A program made the translations under genes and the position numbers. A stretch of DNA of 64,000 bases from Apostichopus japonicus. Lineage: Eukaryota > Echinodermata > Holothuroidea > Aspidochirotida > Stichopodidae. Of this stretch, positions 1-13,400 are shown in pieces. Position 1 is the stretch's first letter, and each line of letters opens with the position of its first letter. The stretch covers positions 11,898,499-11,962,498 of the forward strand of contig NC_092565.1 of assembly GCF_037975245.1 (NCBI RefSeq). Direction: 5' to 3'. The notes under the pieces are model-generated. The model was not told where the DNA came from. It did no database searches and worked only from the letters and a program-made list of their open reading frames with translations.

Positions 1-60
1 CACATTAAATGATTATGCAGTGTTTTTTGTATTGAATAATCAATTTTATGCTTCATGCAG

Positions 61-285
61 GAGGCCATCAAAAGGGTTCAGGAACTTCAAGAACAAGGGA
101 TGCTAACCGGAGTCATCGATGACAGGGGGAAATTTATCTTCATCACCCCTCAGGAGTTGGAAGATGTTGCCAAATTTATACGTCAGAGGGGTCGTGTGTC
201 TATATCAGAACTGGCGGAAGCAAGCAACACGCTCATTAATCTTACCCCAGAGAGAACACAATCGAGTATAGAAGCTACTGCTTAA
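61..285 (+). CDS. DDRGK1: DDRGK domain-containing protein 1, last coding exon (partial gene)
   Basis: The exon follows a clean acceptor (TTCATGCAG at 52-60) in phase 0 and reads 74 residues to a TAA at 283-285. It contains [20 protein letters not shown] and [20 protein letters not shown], which match the conserved C-terminal winged-helix region of DDRGK1 (UFBP1), including the motif that names the family. Known role: an ER-membrane-anchored adaptor that recruits the UFM1 E3 ligase UFL1 for UFMylation and ER-phagy. The N-terminal membrane segment and the charged coiled-coil region lie on upstream exons outside the window. The last residues ([15 protein letters not shown]) form a divergent tail, as is usual for this protein. 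ATTAAA at 751-756 is a possible poly(A) signal, which would give a 3' UTR of about 0.5 kb. I am very sure of the family call. Confidence 0.95.
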   Translation, partial: EAIKRVQELQEQGMLTGVIDDRGKFIFITPQELEDVAKFIRQRGRVSISELAEASNTLINLTPERTQSSIEATA

Positions 286-3200
286 AAGAACTTACATTGA
301 GGTTCATGCAGACTTGCCTTATTTAAAAATAGAAAGCTGAAAAGCAACTGTTACGATGCTGTAGGCTCTGTCAAAGTACCTCATAAGTATCTCGTCCCAA
401 TTGAAAAGGTGATAATTGCTGCACCCATGTAATGCTTCCAGTTATCATAATTTCTTGGAATCTACGATACTCCCAAATCTGGTCAGCAGTATGTTTATCA
501 AGGTGGAGGTGTTCTGGTGTAGCAATTAAGTTGTTCACCCTTTAATCATGAAGTTCCCAGTTCAAGATCCACAAGAAGCCAGATTCTCTTGACCCATTCG
601 ACAATTGTTGATGTGCAGTGGTGTTGAACTGACCACCCCGAGGATTGGTATTCTCCTTTTGTGAATCATGAAACCTTGTATGGTTTCATATCTTTCGCTG
701 GTAAAAGCAAGAATATGTGCACAAATCTACAGGACAGCTTCATAGAATTCATTAAAAAAAATGATAAAAAAGAAAATGTTTGATGTAAGCCATAGCCGTT
801 GGTCATCAGATGAAGGGGTGTTGTGGGGGTGGGTGGGCAGGGGTGATTACTACTGAAAGACTTCTTAACTTCCTAACCATTGGGACAGCTTGTTGTAGAC
901 TTAACTACTGGAAGGGGTTCATTGTCTGTAGACAAACATGAAACATCCACCCAATTTGTGACAAATGTTCATTGAAGGAATCGCTGTATTGCAATTGCTG
1001 CACAGGTGTCTGTTTCAAGGTAGTGCATACTGTAGCAAATCAAATAGTGTTGTCATTCTGATTTTCAGATTGCAAAAAGTGGTATTAGAAAATCAGAAAT
1101 GTTCAAAATTTGTATTTTTCCTACATTTTCAAGCTACCATTACTCTTTGGAAGATCGGAGAATATTCAAGCATTCAATTATAAGACGAGTGAAATATAAA
1201 TGGTAACGGAAATCACAACTTTCAAGGTTTTTGGGGGTTTTTGTACTCTCGTCTCTTACAGTCCTTATTAAGTTATACGATCCTATATTTGCAATTGTTT
1301 CCTGTATGTGTTTGGAATTACATGACAACTGCATGATGGTATCTGTTCATGCAAAATTTTGTTGTGGAAACCAATTTACTTTTTCCAACTTCATAGTTTA
1401 GTATCGTATTGCAACGTGCATTGATGTAAGTTCCCCTCCCTAATTTCTCCTACACCCTTCCCCTACCTCAATATAAGGGGGAGGGGGAATCAAAAGTAGA
1501 TGCTATGGAAATTGACCAAACTATTGCACACATCCAGAGATGTATTTAAAACCAAGCTTTTTGTAAGTTTCACAAATGGTATTCTATTGCCTGGCCAGGT
1601 GGAACCTCCAAACAAGGGGTCGGAAGATAGCCCAATTGATCCATAGGTATTCAACATAAAGCCTATGCTACAAAAATTTTGACACAGCATTGAATGGGCA
1701 CATGGCTACTTCCTTAGGCTTCAAGATCTCATATGCTACAGGCTGGCTAGTGAATGTGTAATGACTTGTTTCACCCCCTCATTCCTCTTATTTTTGTTCA
1801 TTTTCTTTAGGGATTTTAAGAAGAAACGGGTGCACTATTCAGTATCCCATATTTTGCCAGGCCCCATATGTTCTTGAGCTCCCTGATTCACTTCAGCCCC
1901 AAAGCTGTAATTCCGTCTGTCTAAGTTGCGCTCTACAAAGTTTCAACCTGCATATGCATACCGTACTCACTGTATAAATAGATGGCGTCCTTTAACCAAT
2001 CTATTAGGGGGGATTCCCCAACGCTAACGTTCCGGAAACGATGACAGGTGCCATGGAATAGTCATGCATGTCATAGTACTAGAAATGTACATGCACTTGT
2101 TCAGTTATTAATTACTCGAGGAACATTTGGCTTACACATACAGAGGTAACTGAAGTAGGTCGAACTTTCATATATCTGGTAAAGTATAGCGACAACCAAG
2201 TCATTATTATTGCGCACGTAGGATCATGTCCCATTCGGTCGGTATAGCTTTAGTTTTCCGGCTTCAGCCTCAGGTCAACTTCCAGGTATCTACATAATAA
2301 CTGATTACGGAGTGTAGGTAACGAAGGTAGACCAACAGGCCAGCACACACACAAACAAAGGTTTAGGCTAGGTTTTCTTCGGTGTATATTGTGGGTCGTA
2401 CGTTTCGAGCGCCTGTGCAAACTTACTGTACATGCTAGCCTGGGCCTAAAGACAGCTGCCTAGTCACAGTCAGTAGGCTACTGAAGGATTGACATATTTC
2501 GAGTAACTTAACTTCTGCTTCTGTTATATACTTGTTAAAAAACCCCTCTCGGGTATCACAACGAGGATGTTGGTGCGCAGCGCAGCAGTGCTAATAATAA
2601 TGCGTGGGCAATCTTGTCTTAAACACCTCAAGACTAGGGCTCTCTTTAACGGCCAAAGATTGTGTATTCCAGTCTTTTTAGTCCTAGGATAGAAACTATA
2701 TACTGAAAAGCACGATGATTATGTGGAATTTGTGTATAGCAGCCAGGCCTCCCTGGTTTCAAGAAGGGATTAGTCTCATTTGGGACTGCAATTAGGCCAT
2801 TAATAATTTGTTAAAAGAGAATAAGTCTGGCCCTTTTCCTTCTTTCTGTGAGGGGTTCCCACTTCAAAGTCTTCAAGATCTCTGTGATGCTGGATTGCCT
2901 ACAGAAATCACAAGTTAACAGTTAACTTTTCCTTGAAAGCTTGTTTAACTTTGCAGCTACAGTGTTCTTTTTTGTGTTCTTTTTTAGCTTTTTGTCCTGA
3001 GTGTGGTTGCATTTTCGTTTTGTTTTTTTGATCTAGGCGTACTGTAACATATTTGCAAATGTTTTTGCATCTTCTATATACTGTACTCATGAGACCAAAC
3101 ACTTTGGGGCCAAAGTGTACAGTTTCAAGTGCATAGCCTCTCATGTATCATAAATTTATACTGATACATGAGTGGCCACTATGGGAACTAGGTAGCCTAG

Positions 3201-3800
3201 CATCCAGATTCATTAAGTTACCAGAACTGTACCTCAAATGATTGTCAGATCTAGTATATAATAGTGCTTTCTGCTAGTCCATATTGCCATCAAATTCTAT
3301 GCATAGTATTTAGAAGTATGTTTTAATAGATGCAGAACCATAATATTTAGAGAATGCAAGTCCAAGAAGTCTATTTATTCTGCAGCGAAGGTGCACTGAT
3401 TCTCGGATGAGGAGTTGGAAAATATTATTGGAGGTGGAGTAGTTAATATTTGACTGGTAGTGGATGTGCTGATGCTCGGATGCATAGTGGGGAACTCAAA
3501 GGCCAAGAAATTTATTTGAGAATGGCCCAACACTATTGTGCTTTTGTAATTTTTCATTCATGTGTATATATTTGAAAGAATCTAAGTCCAAGACTAATAT
3601 CCTCAGGTGGATGCAGAGAAGGAAAGAATTTAGACTATTATTTAGGAGTGGATGCGCAGATGCTCGGATGGGGATTTGGCAAAAGAGTCAAACTGGACAT
3701 CCATGCATCAGGGTGGTAGGATAAACATCTCTCAGGTGGCCCTGCATTCTATAGTTGTATCCAATTTAGTTGCAGCTGGTGACCATATACTTTTTTGTTG
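286..3800. other. Intergenic: DDRGK1 3' flank and RAB24 upstream region
   Basis: No coding exon with family signal was found on either strand. The first part is probably DDRGK1 3' UTR and flank. The stretch 1990-2530 is less A+T-rich and more complex than its surroundings, and it could hold the RAB24 promoter or a non-coding first exon. That is inferred only from position, because no core-promoter element was clear enough to call. Confidence 0.4.
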
Positions 3801-3808
3801 GTTAAATG

Positions 3809-4173
3809 CAGTGGCGAAGCTAGGGGTATCGGTCAGGAGGGGCGAGAATAGTCTGTAGGGGCGCTTTCGACATCTAAGCGGAGCGCCACCACAGGTTGGC
3901 GCGTAGCGTACAGAAATTTTTTGAATAAAGATACTCCCTAGATCACCGGAAATGACCCTTTCCAGGCCTAGCTAATTTGCAGATAAACGAAGAATAAATA
4001 GGTCTAATCGCCAAATTACACCAACAAAATGTGACAAATTAGGTAGATGAGAGCGCAATAAAATAGGCAATAATCACGAATAAGTAAAGGAGGTGAAAAG
4101 GGCTTCAGCAGTCCATTTGAGTCCGTCAAGGGGGGCATCTGGCCCCCCTGACTGTATGGACGCTCCGCCACTG
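3809..4173. mobile_element. hAT-type MITE with 8-bp target duplication
   Basis: The 365-bp element starts CAGTGGCGAAGC and ends GCTCCGCCACTG, so its terminal inverted repeats (CAGTGGCG-A/G-AGC) match at 11 of 12 positions. It is flanked by a perfect 8-bp direct repeat GTTAAATG (3801-3808 and 4174-4181). An 8-bp duplication with CAGTG-type ends is the signature of hAT transposons. The interior has no long reading frame, so this is a non-autonomous copy. It ends about 50 bp upstream of the acceptor of the RAB24 start-codon exon, close enough to include or displace that intron's branch-point region. Confidence 0.8.
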
Positions 4174-4224
4174 GTTAAATGTTTTTGACCGGCCTTATAA
4201 CCTTCAAATTTGATTCATTTTCAG

Positions 4225-4309
4225 ATTTTTCTGAAGATCCGAGAATTGGTTTTCCCTGTACTAATTGACATACTGTAGAGTCTGTCAAGGTTGTTGATAA
4301 GTAACAGCA
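4225..4309 (+). other. RAB24: Probable 5' UTR part of RAB24 start-codon exon
   Basis: A pyrimidine-rich acceptor (TTCATTTTCAG, AG at 4223-4224) lies 85 bp before the ATG at 4310. This suggests that the exon carrying the start codon is not the first transcribed exon and that a non-coding exon lies upstream, possibly around 2.0-2.5 kb. This is inference from splice-site quality only. A direct transcription start between the MITE and the ATG is the alternative. Confidence 0.4.
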
Positions 4310-4441
4310 ATGTCTGAAGACAAATTGGATACGGACCGACGGGTGCATGTTAAAGTAGTTCTACTTGGCCAGACACGTGCAGGGAAAAGTTGCTTGATGA
4401 AGCGGTACATAGATGACAATTTTTATGGAGATCAAGTGGCA
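4310..4441 (+). CDS. RAB24: RAB24 coding exon 1 (residues 1-44)
   Basis: The ATG context is AGCAATGT, with C at -3, which is not a strong Kozak match, but no upstream in-frame ATG fits the family better. The exon encodes the start, beta-1 (VHVKVVLLG) and the P-loop GQTRAGKS with Lys26 and Ser27. It ends in phase 0 at GCA before GTGAGT. The N-terminus is about eight residues longer than that of human RAB24. Confidence 0.9.
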
Positions 4442-7400
4442 GTGAGTCTGTATTTATACTTTGGTCTTATTTGTAATAAGCTCGATACCAATACTCAATA
4501 GAGGAGGTACAGCTGCAGGGTGTCTGGTCACTGCATGCTAGACAATTATACATACAACAAGTGTGGAAATATATTAATATACCACCACAGAGATGTGTGC
4601 AAGGGGAGGAAGAGCCAGAGGGAATTAGTATTAGTTAGTTACACCCAGGAAATTCTGCAGTTACAATAACAGGATGCAGTGAGGGTCACTTAAAGGGAGT
4701 GAAGACTCCCGCACAAAGAAACGTCTGATGCGGGTAATTTGACCTAGTTTCGAATGAGGTGTAACAGAAGTGTTGGACACCACCATCGATCCCAGAAAAT
4801 ACACACGCAGCTTGCTACCGTGGGTAATTAGACACTAGTGTACAGTCAATACATGCAGCTATGGTCAATACCCACAACACAGTGTACATAGCAGTGATGG
4901 ACGTATCAGGTCTAGATAAAAGATAAGAAGGTATCACGTTTATTACTGTCTGCACTTTGTAGCGACAAGAAAAAAACTTCAGTTGCAACTTGCAAGCAAC
5001 AGAAAGTTCACTTTTTCAGAGGGCGGCACACTGTTTGGGGCGAGTTTTCAATGCCTTTAAGCTTGGGATTATCTCCAGATCAGGATTTACATTCATGAAG
5101 TACATTCAGTTTGTTACATAATTGTTTAAATACTTATTCAAGGGATACATGCTCAGTCTGACGACTAGACTTTCATATAGAAAAAGATATTTATTGGCTT
5201 AATTAACCATCAAAGGTATTTCCTAAAATTGATAGTACACTAAAAGTTAGCAGAAGTTTTACCTAGAGCTTATGACCCTTGAAAATGATTCACAGACATG
5301 GAGGATTATTAAATTACAAAATTTAATGTCTCAGGCAAGGAAGAAAAAAAGTTTGAGGGAGGTGTGACCATTATTAGACTTTCTAGCATATTTGGGGCAG
5401 AATCGATGCCCTTTAAGCACTCTTTTTAAGCTCCCGTTTCCATCCGCTCTCCAACCCTGCTCCTCCTATACTCCTCACATATGCCTTCGCCAATGTGAGA
5501 TAATTGGGACTGAGCAATCGGGTGTAGAAGTTTTAAGTACAATTTTAGCCACTTGCAATGATGCAAACTTGTGCTTAAACACTCTAATGGTTAAACATCA
5601 AGTTCTAGCTGACATGGTCCTGAACAACAACACACATCAGTTACTGCACATACAGGCTTTAGAGAACAGCCCCATAATAATTGTAAGCTCATAGTAGGCA
5701 GTAATTTTTATCCGAAGGATAGATGAGTATGTCATCCCGATTTGTTTATGTTCTTAATATCAATGCTCTAAAGCAGCAAAATGCTGGGGCATTTTTTCCG
5801 ACTGGTAAACAACAAAATCCACTGGAATTTTAATTGCCAGTAAATAACCTTTTGTTTTTTAATATTACAGAGTGTCGGTTGTTCTTTTGCTGCAAGGTCG
5901 ATAATTGTCGGCCCAGTGGAATTATGCTTGGGAATATGGGTAAGTGTTCTGAATCAGGAGTATGGGTAAGTGTTCTGACTCAGGAGTATGAGTATAAGTG
6001 TTCTCACTCAGGAGTATGTGTATAAGTGTTCTGACTCAGGAGTATGGGTAAGTGTTCTGAATCAGGAGTATGGGTTAGGGTTTGGAATCAGGAGTATGTG
6101 TATAAGTGTTCTGACTCAGGAGTATGGGTAGTGTTCTGACTCAGGAGTATGGGTGTAAGTGTTCTGACTCAGGAGTATGGGTAATTAGTGTTCTGAATCA
6201 GGAGTATAGGTAAGTGTTCTGACTCAGGATTATTGGTAAGTGTTCTCACTCAGTAGTATGGGTTAGTGTTCTGACTCAGGAGTATGGGTATAAGTGTTTT
6301 AACTCAGGAGTATCGGTAAGTGTTCTAACTCAGGAATATGGGTAGTGTTCTGACCCAGGAATATGGGTAGTGTTCTGGCTCAGGAGTATGGGTAAGTGTT
6401 CTAATTCAGGAGTATAGGTGAGGTGTTCTGACTCACAAAAGACTATCAGGGAAGGAGTCATTTATAATCTAGTAAAGTCAGCAGAGTAAGGTATAAGGTG
6501 AGTGTAGCCCTTTTAAGGTCCTTTACTACTGTAACAGAATAGCCTGACCAAGTGTAATACTCAGATGTTACAGTATTGTTGAAGCTAACATTAAGTATAG
6601 TATCAAGTGTAAGTTACAGTCAGTCGATATTGAGGTACAGTAGTAGTAATAATAAATGATTGAAGCTTTAATCTTCAACTCTCAGACTAATATCAAGATG
6701 GTAATATCATACCTTTTTGATAATTAGTTTTAAGTTAATGGACTTAAATGGAATTACTCAAATTGGGACATGAATGGAAATTTTGCATACAATGTAACTA
6801 TTTAATGTTTTTGTATTATCTTGATTAGGAATCACTTTGCTTTTTTATCTTTTTAGTATTTCGTTCTGTTTTGTTTTCTCTTGTCCAGGATACCTGTGGG
6901 CAAGAAAGATATGAGGCTTTAACAAGAATCTACTATCAAAATGCAGCTGCTGCTATTGTTTGTTACGGTAGGTTAATGAAGGTTAAACCAAGAGCCTAAA
7001 GCATAAGAAATTTCTACCAAGCGGCCTTCTCAACTCTCCCACTCCTACCCCCCTCCCACATACCCACCCACCCCTTCTTCTTTCTCTCTCTCTTTCCCCA
7101 ATCCTTATAATACCAGCAGCTACAGCCATTGTTTGTCATCGCAGGTTCAAAAGCTTGAACCAAATGCTAACACCTTGACAAGTTCCAGCACCTATTCTAT
7201 ATCTCCCCACCCTCATTTACACCTTCTCGCTTTCTGCCAGACTGTACATTTATATATACATGACACCATTGACTGAAATGATGTTTTAATAGCAAGGTAC
7301 AGACAAGGTATCGCCATTTGGAAGCATAGGAGAGGTAATCTAATATTAGAAATTAGATAACTCTTATGAATTTCCATGATTTTGAATTGTATGCATATTT

Positions 7401-10400
7401 GGTTCCTAGCCAAAGGCATAAGGATTCTATGTGATGGTGATGGTGATGGCTTGTGTGTTGTGTATGTGATGCTGCTTGTGAACACGATATCTCAAGAAGG
7501 GTACCCTTGAGGGATCTGATACTTGGCATGAGGATGCCCCGTATTTAGTAGAAACAAATCTATTGTCTTTGGTGGAGGTCAAAAGTCATTTGGGGTCACC
7601 AGAGGTCAAACTGAAACTGTGTGAAACATGATATCTCATAAAGGGAAACCGTAATGAATCTGAAACTAGGCGTGTGGATGCCCTATATTGAGTAGAAGAA
7701 CCCTCCCCATATTGAGTAGGAGAACCCTATTGTTTTTGGTGGAGGTCAAAGGTCATTTGGGGTCACAAGAGGTCAAATTGTGAATAATTTTTATTTATAC
7801 ATGATATATCAAGCAGGAAAACATGTCTGGATCTTTTATATATATTGGTCATGTAATGCCCAAACTTAAATGCAAGAAGCTGATTTATGAACATGTTAAC
7901 ATGACAAGATCAAATTAGTTTGATCTCCTATTCTTTCTTAAATTATCAATAAAGACATGTGGTGAGTGCAGCAACCCTTTTATCAATTGCGGAGATCAGA
8001 CGTCAAAATGAGAAAGTTTTGTTATCATAATATCTCAGATATAAACCTTTGATGACCCATGCTGTGATTTCATGGTTCACAAAAATTGTTAGTTAATGCC
8101 AAAAGATCTTAAACATTCTCTATCTAAGAGTAAACACATTAACTTCACGATGAAAACCGTGTGAATTTGAAACCACAGTACTTACAAAATATTTCCTTTG
8201 GGCGAGGACTCACTACGCCTTTATGGCTTTCTCGTTATTTTTCCTCAGATGTAACAGACCTAGCTTCCTTTGAGAAGACGTCATTTTGGATTAATGAGCT
8301 GAAGGAATACAACAATGAGGTATTTTAATATAATTTTGTCTGGCAAGAACATAAATCAGGGCTGAATGTATGTTGTAGGGTATAATGTATGCCAAGGCAG
8401 AAAGTATGATTATGTTAAAGTGTATTAAAGCAATGAGTATATCAGTGACAAGAGATGTGCATTCTGTAACAATTTAGCACATGTTGTAGGGCTTTGTGTT
8501 TTTCATGCTATTGGGACTGTTAACAATTTATATTCAAAATTAATTCTGGATCATACTTGAACATCATTTACCAATCAAAATGCTTTGCTGTAGTCGTCTC
8601 ATTCCCCAGAGTTTGTAATCTATTCAGAATTAATAGTTAAAGGCAATTGGATGACATCACAGACATATGCCATCACAGACATATGCCATCATAGACATAT
8701 GACATCACAGGCATATGACATCACAGACATATGACATCACAGACATGACATCATAGGCATATGACAACACTGGCATACGACATCACAGACATATGACATC
8801 ACAGACATGACATCACAGACATATGACACAACAGAAATATGACATCACAGACATGACATCACAGACATATATCATCACAGACATATGACATCACAGGCAT
8901 ATGACATCACAGACATGACATCACAGACATATGACATCACAGACATATGACATCACAGCGTATGACATCACAGACATATGACATCACAGACATATCACAC
9001 AACAGACATATGACATCATAGGCATATGAAATCACTGGCATACGACATCACAGACATATGACGTCACAGACATATGACACAACAGACATATAACATCACA
9101 GACATATGACATCACAGACATGACATCACAGACATGACATTACAGACATGACATCACTGGCATACCACATCACAGACATATGACATCACAGACATATTAC
9201 ATCACTGGCATATTACATCACTGGCATACGACATCACAGACATGACATCACAGACATATGACATCACAGACATATTACATCACGAACATATGACATCACA
9301 CGCATATGATGTCACAGACATATTACATCACAGACATATGACATCACAGACATGACATTACAGACATATGACATCACTGGCATACGACATCACAGACATA
9401 TGACATCACAGACATGACATCACAGACATATGACATCACAGGCATATGATGTCACAGACATATTACATCACAGACATGACATCACAGACATATTACATCA
9501 CAGACATATAACATCACAGACATTATATCACAGACATATGACATCACAGACATATGACATCACAGGCATATGGTGTCACAGACATATTACATCACAGACA
9601 TATTACATCACAGACATGACAGCACAGACATATAACATCACAGACATGATATCACAGACATATGACATCACAGACATATGACATCACAGACATATGACAT
9701 CACAGACATATGACATCACAGACATATGACATCACAGACATATGACATCACAGACATATGACATCACAGACATATGACATCACAGACAGACATTGCATAA
9801 TGTATTGAAAGTATTTAATGTCAGTATTTTATGTCTCAGTCACGGAGCATGCTATGGAGGTGAGAAGTGGGCTAATTTACTTCCTCAGTATTATCAGGGG
9901 CAGATGTAGGGGTCACGAAAGCCAATTCCCAGGGATGGAGTGGGTTATGGGTGCCTTCCCCCAGAAATTGAACTTTTTAGTGGTGCAGGGATACCGTCTG
10001 GCTCTACCCCTGATAAAACATGTAATACATTTTTTTACACACAGTACATTACAGCTGATTAGTACTCTGGAGTATGCACAGCAAGGTCTGACTCATATGT
10101 TCCTAGGCTAGCCATTTCCCCAAACAGGAAACATATATTTCAATCACTAATTTACCAAAGAGTTCAGTGCAATGAGTTTATTATTTATTGAATACTCACT
10201 CATATCATTCGCTTTGAGCTCAATTGTTTATTTGTATAAACTCATAGACCGAAAGTGCCATGAGATAAACACAGACGCTCTTGACTAGTATGAATAGATG
10301 TGAATTCACTTCAAAAAATGATTGATATTCTCTGAAAATTCGTAATAAGCTAACCCTTTCAGACAGTCAGTAACCAGTTTAAGAATTTAGCAATATTCAT

Positions 10401-13400
10401 CATTGAGAGTAGACTATTAATTATTCCCTCGAAGCTTTATACTTTTATGACAGTGTAATCCATGTGATTAAATCTTATAAAAAAAAGGGTGGTTCTCTTG
10501 GAGAAGCAAGAGGGGGAGGATGGAATTGCCAGGGATTGGGCAGCCTCCCAGTGGGGTCAGCTCCCCCTCCCCCCTCCCCTCCCCCTCCCCCATTCTCAGA
10601 CTGACTCTAGTTTTACTTTAATGTCTATCTTTTGTTTATGCTTCCAGTCTGGTAATTATTTGCTGGTCTCCCTTCTTCCTACTCTATCATGTACTTATCT
10701 GCTTTGTTTTTGTTTGTGCTAACCTGAAGGATCAAGCTTGTCCCCCCCCCCCCGTGTCATAACAAGAAGCAAGAGGGGGGAGGGGGATTGGAACTCATTA
10801 CAGGGATTAATTGCCTTCTTTGGAGGCCATAGTCTTGGTCATGCAAATAAGGATTAAGAATAGTATGATATGTTAATGTCTTTAAAGGTATTGGGCAGGG
10901 GGGTTGGGTGAGGTTTGAGGGGCACTTTGTATCAACTACTTTTCCTTGAAGGGGAAACCATATCCTCAGAATTCTTGGCTATGGGCCTGGTTTTGCTGTC
11001 TCCTTGAAGGAAGAGATTTGTTAGAAAACATACCACAACCAGGGGGCTTCCATTCAGCAAGGGACCAGGGTTTTCTAGTCTAGTGTTTCATATCAGGTTA
11101 TCTGTACACTCAGCCACAACTACAGGACAGATGTACTATACAAGATTTTCATAGAAATCTCTCCAGCCGATGTATTTGATTTTCTTTTCAGGCAGCTCAA
11201 ATATATTTGGTGGGAACCAAAGCTGACTTAGTAGAAAAGGACATCAAACAGAGGGCGGTAGAACTGAGCGTAGTAGAAGCATTAGCAAAAGGTGATATAT
11301 TAATTATATTTGACAAGAGAAAAAAGCAAACTTTGGAAGAAATTAATTCAACTGTTTCTCAAGTTTTTCTCATGCCTCCCAATTTCTGTCAGTAACTTTT
11401 AAGCCCGGATTTGATTTTAAAAAAATTTGGTTGAAAATTTGAAACTTAAAATGGCTTGGCAACACAAACAAGAACATCATACTGTAGATGTAAGTCCTGT
11501 CTGCTAAAGTTGCTTAATAATGTTGTGTTGGAAGCTTTGCTTTTGGTTGATGATGGACATACCTGTACTTGTCTTCAGTCTGTGGGACTGTCTACCTAGG
11601 TGGTAACTTAAAGTTGGAAATAAAGAAAATAGCAATTGAAACAAAATTGAAACAAATAGGTTACATACTGTACTTTCCAATAGCCATGGAAATCAGCTAC
11701 TCAATGCATAATGGACTTGTAGTTAGTAAATGAAAGAAAATAACACTCTTCAGCTACAGCCCCCAAAAAATAAAAAAATAAGTGAAGAAATGATCAGAAA
11801 ATGATAGCCATTGGAGACTGAATTTTCAGTTACGTATCCAGTAGCAACTGGAAGTAGTAGTGAATACTAAATATCGAGCAAATTGCAAATGTAACGATGG
11901 AATTTAATGAACGTAACGAACAGCAGGACCCGGAAAGAAACTACTTTGAGATATTGCCTGGAAATTAAAATCTCACAGGAACCACACTAGTATTATTATT
12001 AAACATGAATTCCCAAGTTTCAGGTATAGAATTTTGGGGCTCTTTTTAACTGATTTTTGGCTTTGGTTTCACAGTTTATAACACAACACAGTATTATTCA
12101 TTTACAAGTTATCTTCATTTGTAAATTTCTCTGGGCTGAGGTTGTTCATTCTGGAAACGTGATTTGTTTTTTAATCCATCACTTGAGATCACATTTCCAC
12201 ATTAGGACATGAGCTGTCTAAACAAATGTGTTACTTTCTGAGTGGTTGCTAAGCGGTAGACAGATTCAAAGTGTAAACAACAGCCAATTAGGAAACTTGT
12301 GTTTTTTCATCATTTTTTTCTTTTATTCATTTCTTGCAGTATTTTTGACTACCCGTACCATTGTTTATTATTAATCAATTCAATGGGTTATTGCTTACAC
12401 CTCAGTTGGTGAATGATTTCATACTTATCAGTTACTACCTCAGCGGTTTGGCAAATGTTTGCTGTGTAAACACATCTGCGACTTAAATGTTATCGCTACG
12501 TGACGACAGAGTGTAAAGGGTTCTGTGCTAGAAATGATTTCCGTAATCTTATCAATTGTTGCTAGTAATATCTCTCGTAATAGCATACATGATTAATCCT
12601 TACTTTTGTAAGTCACAAACATTGCTTGTTATTTTGACAAAGTGTTTGTTTGGTCAAAGATATACTGATGTCATTCCATGAATAGTTAACATCTAATACA
12701 AGGAATGCAAAGTCCACGTTGAGATAGCCTTTACATTATATAATAAGGTACATTTCTATTGTTTCATACATAGAAGCAAGCATTTAAAACATACCCTTTA
12801 TTCTAAGTGATGAGTTTATTTCTGGGAATGATTAATAAACCGAAAGCAAATCCTGTCTGCTGTTTGCCTGTGTATATAATATGACATGTAGAAATGTGAG
12901 GATGGTCTTGTGTCTGGATCATGTGACCAGCCTCAGCATTGTAACACATAGCTCGGTAGTAAATAGTTAGGAATTTGCTTTAATGATTCAGTACACTGCC
13001 CTCCATCCCAGGATGATCCCTCGCAGGGCACATTTATGTCCAGCATTTCTGATCACAAAAATAATTGAAGCTACTAAAAACCAAGCAATTTGTGATATTT
13101 ACGGAATCGTACAGCTGTAAATTGTCTCAAACTCTACTTGTACGTATGTATATACTGTACTGGGTTTCAGTTTGTCATACAACATTTATACATTTTTTAT
13201 ACATTCAAACAATATTTATTTATACGATTTTGTTTCATTTGATATGATCTTTTCCAGCATTACATAAACAGTATTGGAAGAGTACTTTTTATTGTGCACA
13301 TTTGATCAGTATAAACATCTCCAAATAGGTAGGCTGTAGGGTTTCCTTACATCATATGAAAGATCTTTCATGACTAGACTGTCATCTTGTCTGTCATCGC

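Noticed and set aside
9430-9681. 83-residue frame of [10 protein letters not shown]-type repeats
   Set aside because: Produced by the 16-bp array in RAB24 intron 4; intronic and without start context or conservation signal.
8652-9789. CRISPR-like regular repeat
   Set aside because: Units are contiguous without unique spacers and the DNA is clearly eukaryotic.
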